Assembly: GCA_963576565.1 (NCBI GenBank)
Contig: CAUYVT010000104.1
Location: forward strand, 558,001 to 622,000
Direction: 5' to 3'
Length of the DNA: 64,000 nucleotides
From: Aspidapion aeneum
Lineage: Eukaryota > Arthropoda > Insecta > Coleoptera > Brentidae
The position numbers and the translations under genes were made by a program. Below the pieces are notes generated by a model that was not told the DNA's origin, did no database searches, and saw only the letters and a list, made by a program, of their open reading frames with translations. Positions 34,361 to 46,630 of this stretch are shown in pieces; positions within the stretch are counted from its first letter, which is position 1; every line of letters starts with the position of its first letter.

Positions 34361-34514
34361 GGATTCTACTTAAAAAGATTATTGCATAATTATGATTAAT
34401 TAAAAAACCTATTTTATTGACTACATGAAGATTTAAATTATGTATAAAAACACGTTTATTTAAAAAAAAGAAATTTCAACACACAAGTTTAAAAGTTAAA
34501 AAAAACACACAAGT
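34361..34514 (-). other. LINE 3' untranslated region
   Basis: Minus-strand sequence after the RT stop. It contains a tandemly repeated AACTTGTGTGTT motif and an AATAAA-type signal (CAATAAAATAGG) near 34410. It ends against the truncated LTR. Confidence 0.55.
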
Positions 34515-35630
34515 TCAAAACATAAAATTACTACTCAGGTACTCCTCGAAGGAATAAAATGCATTCTGGATTAGATGGTTCTTCACCTTCTCAATAAACT
34601 GTTTAATTTCCAGAGATTTTATTTCTGGTGAAAGTGCATTAAAAAATTTGATTGCATAATAATCTGTGCCTCTACGAGTTCTTTCTAGCCTGTGATAGCT
34701 AGGTATGAGATTATCTCTATTCCTAGTATCCACAGAATGTACATCTCTATGAGTTTTAAACATCTCTTGATTTTTTCTGATATATGTCAGACAGTTCAAA
34801 ATAAAAATGCATGGAAATGTTAGGATTTTTAATTTTTTAAAGCAGTTTTTACAACACTCTTGATACCTTAAGCCTCCGATTATTCTTACACAGCGACGCT
34901 GCAATTTAAAAACTTGCCTGGCCTGAGGGGCATGGCCCCAGTTTAATACTGCATAGGACATGTTTGAGCAGAAATATCCATGGTATGCAGTTAATAAGGT
35001 AGAGATGGACACATTTTTAGACAGATTTCTCATAAGAAAAATGATTTGGGACAGCTTGGAGCTCAATTTGTCAACATGTACCTCCCAAGTTAGTCCTGAA
35101 TCCAGGTACACACCTAGAAATTTGACATCCTCATCACTAGGTAGATCTGACTGAGTACTTCTGAGAGTGAGATTCAAGTTTTGTGTCTTGCTATGGTTAA
35201 GACTAAGTCTATTGGCTAAAAACCAGTCCTCAATTTTATTCTTGTTGTCAGCTACAGTGTCGCTAATTGGCTGTGATGGATGATGATTTTGCAAGGTGGT
35301 AGTATCATCAGCAAACAGCAGCAGCAACAGCTCGACAATATCACAAAAATTTGGGAGATCATTGAAAAGCAGGGGACCCAGCACGGAGCCCTGAGGTACC
35401 CCATGCTGGACCCTCTGCTTCTCGGAGTTAGTGTTGTTAAAAAAGAAAAACTGTTCACGCTCTTCCATATAGGATCTAACCAGGGCAATACTGCTTGGGT
35501 CAAAGTTGTAGTACTCAAGTTTTTTAAAATGTATTTCAAAAGAAATACGGTCAAATGCCTTGGTTAGATCAAGGAATGAAGCATAGGTGTCAAGCCTATC
35601 TTCAAACCCCTTTGCTACAAATTCGGTCAA
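34515..35630 (-). pseudogene. Jockey/CR1-type LINE reverse transcriptase, C-terminal two thirds
   Basis: 371 codons. Motif A: SFLDLTKAFD (about residues 18-27). QHGVPQGSVLGPLLF follows near 75-90, and the catalytic FADDTT at 106-111. The GPLLF-xxx-NDLP region is four residues shorter than usual in the family. The thumb and C-terminal domain (WFLANRLSLNHSKTQ; KFLGVYLDSGLTWEVHVDKL; NWGHAPQARQVFKLQRRCVR; RRGTDYYAIKFFNALSPEI) are complete to the stop. It continues the RT fingers encoded at 35656-36021 after a frame break at about 35640. RT copies the element RNA at the nicked target. Confidence 0.92.
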
Positions 35631-35655
35631 TTGTCATCAGGTCAAACAACATCAG

Positions 35656-36021
35656 CTATAAATATGTTGTTGATTTTTTATTTCTAAAGCCAAACTGGCT
35701 CTGTGTAAAAATGTTATTGCTTTCAAAATAGTAACTAATCTGATCTTTCATCAGCGATTCAAAGATTTTGGAAATTATTGGCAAAAGAGAGATGGGACGA
35801 TAGTTATTGTAGTCATCAGAATTTCCTTTGTTTTTAAAAATAGGCACTATCTTTGCTATTTTAAGGAAGCTTGGGAAACAACTACCCTGAATGCATAAAT
35901 TGATAAGATTGGTAAGGGGATCAGATAAAATATCTTTTAAATATTTAATAATTTTTGTGTTTAGATCAAAACAATCCTTACTATTGCTATTTTTTAAGTT
36001 TGAAATCTTCTCATTTACCAT
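35656..36021 (-). pseudogene. LINE reverse transcriptase, fingers region
   Basis: Minus-strand frame with LKIAKIVPIFKNKGNSDDYN, NYRPISLLPIISKIFE and SQFGFRNKKST, the canonical N-terminal RT motifs of Jockey/CR1-like LINEs. It overlaps the endonuclease frame by a few bases in another phase, showing a frameshift near 36018, and is cut from the palm by a second one near 35645. Confidence 0.9.
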
Positions 36022-37262
36022 TTTGGAATCTCTTTAAATTTAAAATTAATGTTATCAAAATTACCAGTTAGGAAATGATTAAAGGATTTAGGAGAGTCTG
36101 GCAGATTTTTAATGACTTCCTCAGCAATACCAACAAAAAAATCATTAAAACCCTTAGCATTAAGATTAACAGCATTAGCAGTTGTGGTTGTATTTGAATG
36201 AGTTTTAATTACATTCCACATGGCTTGTGACTTATTGCTGGCACTACCGATATACTCATCATGAACAGTTTTTTTTGCTCTGTAACGCTTTCTGTAATCA
36301 TTAACAATGTGTCTGGGCACTAAGACAGAATTTTGCTTGTTAAGAATACCTAGTGTTCGAAGTCTTTCTCTCATATCCCTCAGGGTTTCATTAAACCAAT
36401 TGATGTTAAGCTGTGGTTTTTTGTTGTTAACCATCTTTGATTTTACCGGTAAACAATTGTCCATTGCATTGGAGATAACATTAAGGAATGGACAAAAATT
36501 TTTTTCAATGTGTTCATTAGAAATTACAATTGAATACCAATCATATATTTTCAGCTCGTTATACAAATGTAAAAGACCCTGATCCGTGACGGGTCTAAAG
36601 TTAATACGGGTACTATGGCTGGGTAATAATTCAATAAGTGTATCAAAAATGATCCCTGAGTGATCTGAGAGACCCTCTAGACAATAAGTTTTTATTTTTA
36701 AATCAGATTTGCTGCAATTGGCATAAATATTATCAAGGCATGCCTCAGCTCTTGTTTTAAAATACACTGTCCGAAATAAATCATATGAGTTCAGAAAAAA
36801 ATCTAGGTAGTTTACTTCTTTGCTTTTTGGGCTTTCAAAGTGAACATTAAAATCTCCAGCTACTATGGTATGTGCAGATAGGTTAATTTTATCAAGAGCA
36901 CATGAAAGAATGTGAAAATAAGTGTTTAAATCGCCATCTGGTGACCTGTAAACTGTAAGTATTTGAGTATTAATAGATTTAATGTATATTCCCGTTATTT
37001 CACAATGCACCTATGTGGAATATTTAGAGAGATTCAAATCCTCATACTGTAAGTTTTTCCTTAGATAAATACCCACACCCCCTCTTATTTTATTAAACCT
37101 TGAAAATTCTGAAGCAACTACAAAATTCTTTATTTTTATTTGACTAAACTCACCATATTGCAGCCAATGTTCATTAACACAGAAACAATCTGCTTTTACC
37201 TCTTCAAGAAGCACCTCAATATCAGGAATTTTGTCCCTAATACCTTGGAAGTTTGCATAAAA
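36015..37262 (-). pseudogene. LINE apurinic-type endonuclease and linker (ORF2 N-terminus)
   Basis: From about 37262 the frame reads NFQGIRDKIPDIEVLLEEVK and CVNEHWLQ (the E and the tryptophan of the APE fold), then RGGVGIYLR. A TAG at about 37011-37013 interrupts it. It continues in frame with ILTVYRSPDG, VAGDFNVHFE (catalytic D and N) and GLSDHSGI (catalytic D-H), then a 200-residue linker to the RT. This enzyme nicks target DNA to start insertion. Apart from the nonsense codon, the active-site residues are all present. Confidence 0.9.
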
Positions 37263-37278
37263 TATTTTAAAATTCTTA

Positions 37279-38180
37279 TTAACTAAACCCTACTGTGCTT
37301 CTTCCCTTTTGACGAGAAGTCACTTTCTGAAGGCGTTGGAGATTTATAAAATGGTTAACTGTGACACCACTAGGCCAGAGATTTGGATCAAGTATACCAT
37401 CTTTAAAGTCTTTAGGGACACCAAGCTTGAAAGAACTGGCTTGCTGACGAATGATACGCATTTTCTCACATACTATGGATTTTTCATTAAATTCATGCAT
37501 TTGAAGGTAGCTTAGAATATCTTTCTCTTCAGTTTGCTTGGCTAAACCTGTTACAAATACCCAGTGATATCTTTGGGCTATTTGCAGGTCATTACTACCC
37601 TCATTAGATCCTTTAATGAGTATAGGTCTTTGTTTGGACGGCTGTTTCTTGTGCCTTCATTCACGGGCGCGGTGTGCATGCGTCCCCTTCTGTACGTAAC
37701 ATTTTGCCATCCGCTAAGATGGTTTTCGTCGTCATTTTTCAGATTTGCTGTGACTTCTGCTTTGTTTACGATTGCTGAAGATTGTGAGGTTAGGTTAAAT
37801 TTTGTTGTTGTTTGGCCTCTGCAGTAGTTGTCAAACTGTTCATTGCTCGATGAGGGGCCGTTCACAGGCGATGGTGCAGAGGATTGCTGACTTTCTTGAC
37901 CAATCGAAATGCGTTCTGGGTGTTCTGTGCTGATGTTCTGTGGTTCTGTGTCTGTGATCAAAATGGAGGTTTCTTTGTTATTGCACCTGTTTTTATGCTT
38001 TTTGGTTGGCTTTAGTGTTTCTGTGGGACTTTGTTTACTTTCCAATTTTTCTTCCAGAGTCAGGATTTTTTCCCTCAGGGGGGCATTGTTTTCCTCTAAG
38101 AGAAGATTCTTACTTTTAAGTTCGCTAACCATCTCATTTAGCAGTTGAAAATGCGCCGTTTCACTCCCTGTACGTTCCAT
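37279..38180 (-). pseudogene. LINE ORF1 protein (coiled coil, esterase-less type)
   Basis: It starts MERTGSETAHFQLLNEM at 38180, with a leucine/lysine/glutamate-rich coiled-coil segment over about residues 10-50 (KSKNLLLEENNAPLREKILT), then a low-complexity polar linker. A frameshift near 37585 moves the match to a frame with HWVFVTGLAKQTEEKDIL and GILDPNLWPSGVTVNHFINL, the C-terminal domain typical of insect Jockey/CR1 ORF1 proteins. It ends at 37279, just before ORF2. ORF1p binds the element RNA. The region upstream to about 38555 is probably the 5' UTR. Confidence 0.8.
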
Positions 38181-38559
38181 GTAGCTTTATTCATAGTCCT
38201 TTGTCTTTGCTTTTTTCGTCTTCGAGAGTTTCCATCCATTGCTCTGAGGCTTTGTTTAGGCTTTTTGGTAATTGCTTTGTTTCACAAGTATTAGAGAACC
38301 AGTCTAATGCGTTAACCCCCTACTTGGAGGGCCAGGATTTTTAATCAAGGTTTTCTCCTCTAGCCTTTGACGAGCCAACGCCATACTGTAAGGCAATAGC
38401 TGTAGTCTTTTATACTATCCCTAAAAGAAAGGGTTGCCACCTACGCTATGATCACCGTACCGAGGTCCATTCTCTCCGCCTTTCATATCGGTGTGGTCTT
38501 CTTCCGTAACCCTGGGAAAGGGACCCTATACAGATAAATCGTTTCGCATTTATTTCTAT

Positions 38560-39989
38560 AATTCCTACCGGTAAATGAAACCTTATTTTTTTTGTGACTT
38601 AACATTACGCATAAAAAATGTTAGTCAAAGGCACCTTTGATATTTTTTTTGGATACATTTTTTTTGTATCACCTGTATTTTAGGTAAGCGATCGTTAATA
38701 ACTGAGCAATATTTTTTTGTTGTTTTAAATTTAAATTTGGCAACATATTTAACCCAAGTAACATTTTTGGTTAAAATTAGGTAAAGTTTACTTAAAATAA
38801 GAGAGTAATTTTTCCCCATAGTAAATTAAAAGGTTAAAAAAGAGGGAAATTTCCCGACATTTTCCCAAAGTGGGGACAAAAACAAAGGTAATTTGGAAGG
38901 AGAAAATAGGTAATTAGCACAGTTTGTGTTCGATGTCTAACTAACCTAGATGAGACTTTGACCAAGGTCCACACAATAAGTCTCTGTTTAGACCAGTTTT
39001 CAACTTCAGTTTAGCCTATATGGTTCAAAAGAAGTTAAAATTCCTTCTGGTATCCCTGTATTGTGGCGCCCCCTACATCTGTCAGAATAGAAAGAAATGA
39101 AAACATTTTTAAATAAAAATAAACAAAGAGGAACACAATAATAATGTTTGATGGGTGTTTAACCAAATGTGAAAAAAATTTTGATTATTTTTATCAACTA
39201 TTGTAAATATATGGGGGTTTTAAATATAATTTTTATACATTTTGAGATGAAAAAAACTTGCGGCGGAAATATTTTCCTAGAATCCATGACTTTTACGTCC
39301 AAAAAACTTACGCGCCCTTCAAAACATGCCATTTTAACAAAAAAAAATTGTATTTTTATGTTTTAAAAAATACAAAAACTGTAGTTTTTGAAATTTATGA
39401 CCAAATTTTGATGTTTGGTCATAAAAGCAATTCAGTTACATCGTTTTACTGAAGATTATTGGGATTGTTTAAGTAAAATTAACAAAAACACAATAAACAT
39501 TTTTCACAAAGAAAAAAAACATGGCGTATATCTTTTTTCCCCCGAAGATCGTCTTAGAGGATGATTTTACCTTTATTTTCGTCCTCAAGTGCGCAATGTC
39601 TAATTGCGTAGCCTAAATTTCTTCTAATTTTGACCAGAACGACAAATATTCCTCTTTGTAACCAAAGAATTGTGAACGACGATAATCACCGCAGTTTTTT
39701 ACTCATAGTCACCCAGAGTCCCCCGGAAATATGTTGTCTTTTTCTGTCTTAGCTGTACAGAGAGAGAGAGCGAGAGAGAGAGAGTGAGATCGGGTGAGTC
39801 TTGGAGAGTTGAATTTTTTTTTTCGATTCGAGTTTGGTTTCTGCAGTGCGCGTGTGTGGACCGTCATCGTCCGCACTTTAGGCACGCTCTGTAAAGAAAC
39901 CGGTAGTCTAGTAACTCCCAGGCATTAAGAACTCGGCAGCCTATGACGCGGCAGTATACCTGCTTAGGACATATTGTGACCTCTTAAAA
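38560..39989. other. AT-rich interval with a GA microsatellite
   Basis: No gene is recognisable. A GA/CT microsatellite lies at about 39759-39785 (GAGAGAGA with one C interruption). Minor open frames (39169-39452) are lysine-rich and unsupported. Confidence 0.5.
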
Positions 39990-42900
39990 TGCGTTGGGTG
40001 GTATTTGTGGCAGCTTAAAGACGTTGCCGCCATTTTGTGACACTGTAATTAGAATAATAACAATTGGCCAATCTGTGACACAAAAAAACCCACTGAATAA
40101 TTAAACAAATATCTGGAAGCAGAACTGTATTTCCCAGCTAGGTAAAACATTGATATGCCCGGTAACTTTTATACAGTGGAGAAGGGGGGGGGTTCAGAAA
40201 TAAGAAAATTTTACGTGCGCCATAGTGTTTTAATATCAATGTTTTACAAAGAAGATCTTAATTAAAATATAGTTCAACCCAAACGTTGTAGCCAAACAGT
40301 GAAACTCTACTTAATTCCGAGGCTTCCAGAGTATTTGTGTAATTAAGAATCACCAAAAAAATTTTACTAATAAACAGAATAAAATTCTAAAAGATTTTTA
40401 ACGGAATCAAAATGACACAAATAGGAAGTTCTTTATAGGTAGATGCACATTTCCAGCAGGTCACAGTATACCCACCTCTGAGTCAGTAGTGTGAGACTCA
40501 GTTATATAAACGATTGAAAAAAAAAATATATATATACTTCCAAAATTATTCCGTCATAGGGGAGATCTGGACCAAATACCTGCTGTCATCATTCTACGTT
40601 AGGTAGAATGAGACAGACAGCAACCCAGTCCGAGATCTACCCCATGAGGCAGAACAATGTAAGGAAACCGCAAAGTTGGTCATTGGGTTGTACAAATAAC
40701 ACAAAGATTTAGTTCATCTTGTTTATTTTAAAGGTAAAGCTAAAAAATACTGGAGACATGAACTATGCAAAAAAAATTAAACAAGTTCGGGCCAAAGTAA
40801 CAAGGCGCTTTAACTTTGACAGAGAAATTGTCTTAAATTAATGAAATGAAGGAAAACAAGTCAACTTAGTAAATACGCCGCAAAATTGTGGTTATGACGT
40901 CATACCGTTACCTTGCGTTTACAAGCAATGTTGAAATTACACTGTGAAAAACTATATATGAAAAGATTACGCCTAAATTATATTAAAAATTTATATGAAA
41001 AGATTATGTCTAAATTATATTGAAGATTTATGTGAAAGATTATATCTGAAGCTTGCTCCTACCTTGGTCCTTGATTATTTTATGTGTGTTTTATTTTGTA
41101 AACCTGGAAGTGGTGTACTCCGCCATTCCTCACTGCTACTCTGGTCCTGGTTCTGCCCACGCCACCCCCCGTGCTTGCTAGCACATGGTGCTAAGGTTGT
41201 TGATTCTTGCCCGAGCATAAAACCCTTTGGAAAATGAAATGTTTCAGTTTCCTGGAATTCGTCTATTTTGCACGAAGTTCCCCTACACCGAGTAGTTTAA
41301 ATCGAGAACCCCATGTCGACTCAATAAAATAAAGTAGATTTAAACAGATGAACTAAAATAACCCTAACGTACTTTTCCCAGGGTTACAACTGGCTCGTCG
41401 ATGGAACAGAACCTCGTTACACCAGCGCAACTGTCCCGTCGATGGAATGGACGGTGCTGTAACCAAAGGAGAAAACAATATATAGTTTTTATCCAACACG
41501 TGGTTAAAAGAAAAATATAAAAACGCCAACAATTCCCCACGTCTTTTGTCAAAAAAGGTATATTTCACACGAAAAATAATTACAATTTGGGAGGCAAATA
41601 TTGTCTTGAAGAACTCAAAAAAATAATAAAAAAATCGAACTTACCAAAGCTCTTATTTCCCGTACAAATGGCGTAGGCCGACTTAAATCCCCCTCAGAGG
41701 GTATAAGCGTCACTCCAGGATTCGCCTAAACACGACGGACTCACTTCTACAGTTTCTGGGATGTCTCCTGCAATCGCTGCAGTGCCAATAACCAAAAACA
41801 AAGGCGATCCCAGAAACTGTTGTCGACCCAGCCAAAATTCGTTAGGAAGAGACAAAGCACTTTGTCGAGAACACAAAAAAATGAAGTGGCCGGAAACCGT
41901 TTTGTAAATGTGGTGGGGGACAGTAAAACGCAATACCAACCTAATTTTCCCGGTTAGATTCAAATAATGATGCAAACCTATTTAAAAAAAACGCTCTCAC
42001 CAAAAGAAACCCTAAATGCGGTTTCCGAAACTGGAGGAAAAACCCGCGGTTTTCAAACTAACCAATGAGGAAATACACCAATATTTCCATACCGGTATAT
42101 AGGGGGCAGCACCGACCAAGGGGATAGAAAATACGTAAAACGCGCATTGAGGTGTTGTCGGATCTATTTCCACGGTTGGAATTTTTATAACAAGGACGTC
42201 GAGACACCCTCCATACATAGACCGAACATTTGCCTACCGGACCCCTGCCAACATAGCAAGTAGGAGGAAAATAACCAGCCGGACTATAAGAAGCTCAGCA
42301 TTGAAACCATCAATTGTAAATTCAATTACTGGAGATTCGAGCATGTATCAAACCCAGGAATATTCGAACACTCAACCAATTCCCATATGAGTAAAGCTAT
42401 ACTAAGTGTAGAATTTAGTTGTATTTTAGTTACAGTTTTAGTCAAAAGTTTCCTTTGCTCTTTATATATGTTTTCTCTAAGATTCATATGGTTTGACGCT
42501 ATTCTTGTAAAACATTTCTACATTAATAAAGTTGTTTCTGAACTTGAACCTAAAAATACCCATTGAACTACTGCTCAAACTCGGCACAAGAGTGTTCAGA
42601 TGTTAAGTTTGCTCACCACTAGCCAGCCCTACAAACCCTTCAATCCGACTAACTGAGCTAGTTATTAACTTTACATAACTATGATTATATATAAATTTAT
42701 ATAATATAAAAATACGATTTTGTTTACTCTTTTAGTCCTGGTTTTTATTCCTCGTTTATCTTTCATCTACGAAAGTGCATAACTCGTATTTATTTTATCT
42801 TCTCTTTATCCAATTAATAAAGATATCAAAGTGGGCGGAGCCTCGGTTGTTACTGGTCAAACCGTGGACCTAAATATGTTTTCGTGCTATCACAACTAGC

Positions 42901-43346
42901 TATGAGGTTCGGATTGTCCCAATATCCTCGAGAATAAACGTAAGGGAATGAAATGTTCATCTAAATGTTTCCTTCCTGTTACTGAAACCATTTGTGATGC
43001 GGCAACGCCGCCATTCCCCAGCAGATTAGCTGTTTATCTTCGTGAACGTCAAAGAAAATTATGAAATTTTACGGATAAACAAAACAACCAAAAGTTTTTA
43101 TGTGATTTTCCCAAAACCTGTGATCCTAAATTCCAATTACGATGTCCAGATAATGCGATGTGCGTAGTGTCCACAGTAATTCGATGGAATGTCTCCTTTA
43201 TAAGGTAACTTTTTGGACACTATATAACCTCCAAACCTAGCTCTAAAAAATACCCTTAATTTGTGTACAGAAAGACGAGTCGAAGAGCCTTGATTATTTA
43301 CCTGAATAAATAAATATGTAACGTTGCCTTAAACGTAAAAATGACA
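39990..43346 (-). mobile_element. Probable solo LTR (3.36 kb) of the gypsy family at 58-63 kb, intron-bearing copy
   Basis: Direct repeat of 55161-58048. Both copies begin TGCGTTGGGTG and end AAAAATGACA on the plus strand (TG...CA ends), with high identity between the copies apart from several indels. The second copy directly abuts the 3' end of a minus-strand gypsy pol, so the unit is inferred to be an LTR. No internal coding region adjoins this copy, so it is read as solo. LTRs of this size are rare but known (Woot of Tribolium, about 3.6 kb). No target duplication is evident. An alternative is a segmental duplication. Confidence 0.6.
41457..41644 (-). other. 188-bp intron-like insert, absent from the sister copy
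   Basis: On the element strand the insert begins GTAAGTT and ends with a pyrimidine-rich stretch and GGTTACAG, i.e. canonical GT-AG splice sites. The sister copy at about 56465-56470 lacks exactly these 188 bp; joining the two sides gives the sister sequence with two substitutions. This is what reverse transcription of a spliced RNA would produce. Confidence 0.75.
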
Positions 43347-43632
43347 CGTTACAATATACGTTATATTACGAGAGAAATAAAGATACATCTATTTAGAAGC
43401 CGGAAAAATACAAAAATTTATTAAAAAAATTAATAATTTAAAAATTTATGATAAAAATTCCAATAGTTTTTTAAATATCAGGTTTAGTACACGATTATAA
43501 ACACTTTTCTTAAGTTAAATCGACTCTTTTGTTCAATTTAATTAAACTTTTTTTGCCGAACACTAAACTAGCCACATACTATTGATTTTTTTGGTGTAAC
43601 TAAAATAATATTTTTTTTTTTGAGAAATTTTA
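43347..43632. other. AT-rich spacer
   Basis: Nothing recognisable. Confidence 0.4.
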
Positions 43633-43734
43633 TTAAAAAAATTAAAGGAAAGGAAATTGAAATGACTAAAACTCAATGGTGGTTTAAAAAAATTAAAGGA
43701 AAGGAAATTGAAATGACTAAAATTCAATGGCACT
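43633..43734. repeat. 51-bp tandem duplication
   Basis: Two adjacent units (43633 and 43684) share TTAAAAAAATTAAAGGAAAG and GAAATTGAAATGACTAAAA; they differ at a few positions. Confidence 0.9.
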
Positions 43735-43874
43735 AATAGAACATTCATAAATTACATAACACAAAGATACAAGATTTTTGATCCCCCTTCTTAACGCATT
43801 TTCAAGAAAAATCATAATAAAAATACATTGACTGTAACACAAGGCTAATATTCCTTCCCTCCTGCTTGAGCGTT

Positions 43875-44600
43875 ATACAGGGTGTGTTTTAAGTTAAGTG
43901 TCCACCATTGCTAATTTTTTTATTATTAAAGATAGAAAAAAGTTTAAATTGGCAAACTGGTTGAATATTTGATGCTCTTTAAGGTACTTAAATTTAAAAA
44001 AAATAGAGCATCACTTTTTGAAGTATTTGAGTTTTTTCGAAAAACAAAAAATAATAATAGAATTTTTTTAATCTAATCTTTTGATTTTTTTGCCTACAGT
44101 TTAAAATAATAAAGACATTTGAAATTCAAAATTACGTGTTGTAATTTTATTTGGTAGACAGAAGTCTAATACCCTATTGCCATCAATGCATGTCCATCCC
44201 GATTCAAAAAACGCATCACGTGATGGCTCATGGATTTGCACCGGTTTTAAATGCAGCGTCACGTGATGCGTTTTTTGAATCGGGGTGGGCATGCATTGGT
44301 GGAAACAGGGCATAAGTGTAATTTTGAACTTCGAATATATTCGTTATATTTAACTTTATGAAAATAAATCGAAATATAAGAATCGAAAGACCAATCAGAA
44401 AAAATTATAAAATGCAGGGTGTTTATTAAAATTGGTTTTGTTTTTTGAACAAATTAGAAAACTCGATGTTCGATGTTTTTTTAGTTAAGCAACCTAAAGA
44501 GCGTCAAAAAATCTATTAGTTTGCCAATTAAAACTTTTTTCCATCTTTAATAAAAACAAAGTCAAATATTTAAAAAAAAAGTTTAAAAATATATTTTTTT
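43875..44600. repeat. Nested palindromes, possible foldback MITE
   Basis: Outer arms at about 43920-43990 and 44480-44555 are inverted copies (AAAGATAGAAAAAAGTTT; TTGGCAAACT; GCTCTTTA). Inner arms at 44181-44225 and 44256-44301 are a near-perfect inverted repeat (CCCGATTCAAAAAACGCATC), and flanking weaker arms reach 44110 and 44345. CAGGGTGT motifs occur at 43878 and 44414. There is no coding sequence. Confidence 0.7.
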
Positions 44601-45930
44601 ATATTTAGTTTAATTTTTTTTCAAGAAAAGGTAGGTATGCGTGTAATAATAGCAGGTGCCTTAAAAACAGCCAACAACATTGAGTATTTTTTAAACTATT
44701 AGTAATTTTCTATGTGTATGTATGGTTCATTTCATAATTTTTGTCCTGGCCTATACTGGTTGTGATAATAACTAGCAAAAAGTTATCTTAAAAATTATGT
44801 GTTGGTTGCAGATATCAAGATCAAATGCAGTATAGAGAGAAAACCCATACCCCCCAAGGCTCTGTCCCAGCTTCCCTCGTAACCTTGTATGATCCACATT
44901 GTCTTGGTAGAAAAAAACCAACACAGGAAAATTTGTGTTTGTTAAATTTTTAATTATATTTAAACACTCACCAGTTTCTTTTACTTTTCTAGGTAAGGTA
45001 TTAGTTAATTTTGTTAATATAAGTTTTATTAAAAATGAGTTGTAAGCTGGATTCATGGTTTCGTATGACATAAGCTGCAAGGAACTGATCGGTTTAGTTA
45101 CAGTAAAAAGTAAGCAGAAAGATCTAAGAACTCAATCATTTCTTATTGCTTTCTTCACACGAAAATCTCCTTATTATAACTTACTTTAACGGACCTCTAA
45201 ATCCAGCTTTAGGCAATTTAAACAATTGGATGTTGACCTGAATTAAGCACAAAATAATAACAGGCGGATAAAATTTATTTTATTTAGTCTTTAATACATT
45301 TATAGCAGACACGGAAAAGGTATTTAAACACTTACAAGACTCAAAATGTATAAAATTTCTTCGCAAAAGGCGAAATTACGCTATAAACAGCGTTTCACTG
45401 CTGATTCCTAGGCAAACTGTGACGTAGCCCTGACGCCACGGCAGGCCCGCCACGACACCGAGTTACCAGACAACCGGTTTCTTTACGGACTGTGGAAATA
45501 TATAATATCTTTGCTGTGACATAAATGTTAGAATGAATTTGAATCAGTACGAACTATCTAATTATTTTTGGATTTTTAAACCAACTACCAGGAGTTAATT
45601 ATGGTTAAAAGTTATCGTTCATTTCATCATTTTAGGCATATAGTGAGCACCTGCATGGTCCCAAGTCTCATATTACAGTGTTTTTTAAGCCGATTACAAA
45701 TCGTTGTCTTGATTGTTTACCTTACTTTTTGTGTTTTTAAACAAGTTAAAAGAACATTTTGTGAAGTGAAAAACACATACTTATTTAATAGTAAACTTAT
45801 TAAGTACATAAACTCTTCCTAGGGTATTCCCAGTGAAAAAATAGTACCTATATCGGTTGGTGATTATAACTATAAACTAGTGTCTCTCATTTGAAGAAGT
45901 TCCTATTTTAAGCAGCTGGAACAGTCTGTA
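44601..45930. other. AT-rich interval, no supported gene
   Basis: It contains a 102-codon minus-strand open frame (44772-45080) without recognisable motifs and a short plus-strand frame at 45601-45822. Neither has supporting context. Confidence 0.4.
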
Positions 45931-46140
45931 AAGAACAGGTACAATTATAAATTAAACATTATTAATGGCCTGGATCCATATCTACTAAAAGACTTAAGTG
46001 TAAAAAATTTGCAGTCCCTGGCCGAACTATTAATAATAGACCTGAGGAGGATACAAATATTATAAATCCGGGCATGCACTAGAGGCAAGGGCTAAGAGAA
46101 TAAACTTGGAGGCTCTTGTTATTGGAAAGGTAAGCAGTAT
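45931..46140 (+). pseudogene. Coding-like fragment ending at a splice-donor-like site
   Basis: One frame reads NIINGLDPYLLKDLSVKNLQ at about 45957-46016. After a break, another reads GYKYYKSGHALEARAKRINL, then EALVIGK and GTAAGC. The order (DPYLL...YKYYKSGH) resembles the N-terminal part of multi-exon proteins carried by some transposons, but I cannot name the family. It is degraded by at least one frame break. Confidence 0.3.
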
Positions 46141-46204
46141 GGATTTACAAAAAAATATTTTAAAAGTGTTGATTTACAAAGGGGATTAAAATTTTTAATA
46201 CAAG

Positions 46205-46270
46205 GGGGTGATCAGCTGAACCAAATTTGTACATTATCCTACAGGACTTTACAAAAATTTTGTAAAATTA
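46205..46270. mobile_element. Truncated MITE, AGGGGTGATCAGCTG family
   Basis: GGGGGTGATCAGCTGAACC, then CATTATCCTACAGGACTTT, matches the first third of the MITE at 46631. The other end is missing. Confidence 0.7.
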
Positions 46271-46630
46271 CTGAGGGCAACCTCTTAAAATAACCTCTTG
46301 TTTTGTTTTTATTCACCTATTACATAGCAAATCGAATCAAACAATGCTTTATTATCCAGAACAACAATAAAAATTAACGATAATTAGAGTTTATAAATAA
46401 CAGAATCTTTTCTCTGGGAGTAGGGGGGTCGTTTAATTATAGGTACCTACATTTTGACCTTTAAAATTTTTTTGTGGCCAAAAAATTTGATATTGATATA
46501 TTTATATAACTTTTTGTTATTTTTCTTTTTCATTAAAATAATATTTTTATCATAGAATTTACTTATCTAATTAATGAGTGTGATATGTCACTTTGGTTTT
46601 GAAAAGAGACATAAAAATGTTTGTTTTTAT

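Noticed and set aside
41694..41975. 93-codon open frame conserved in both LTR copies (also 56515-56796)
   Set aside because: The copies are so similar that conservation is uninformative. Of the four base differences I count, three change the amino acid, so there is no sign of protein-level selection.
44772..45080. 102-codon minus-strand frame as a gene
   Set aside because: No motif, no neighbouring exons and an AT-rich composition; it cannot be told from chance.
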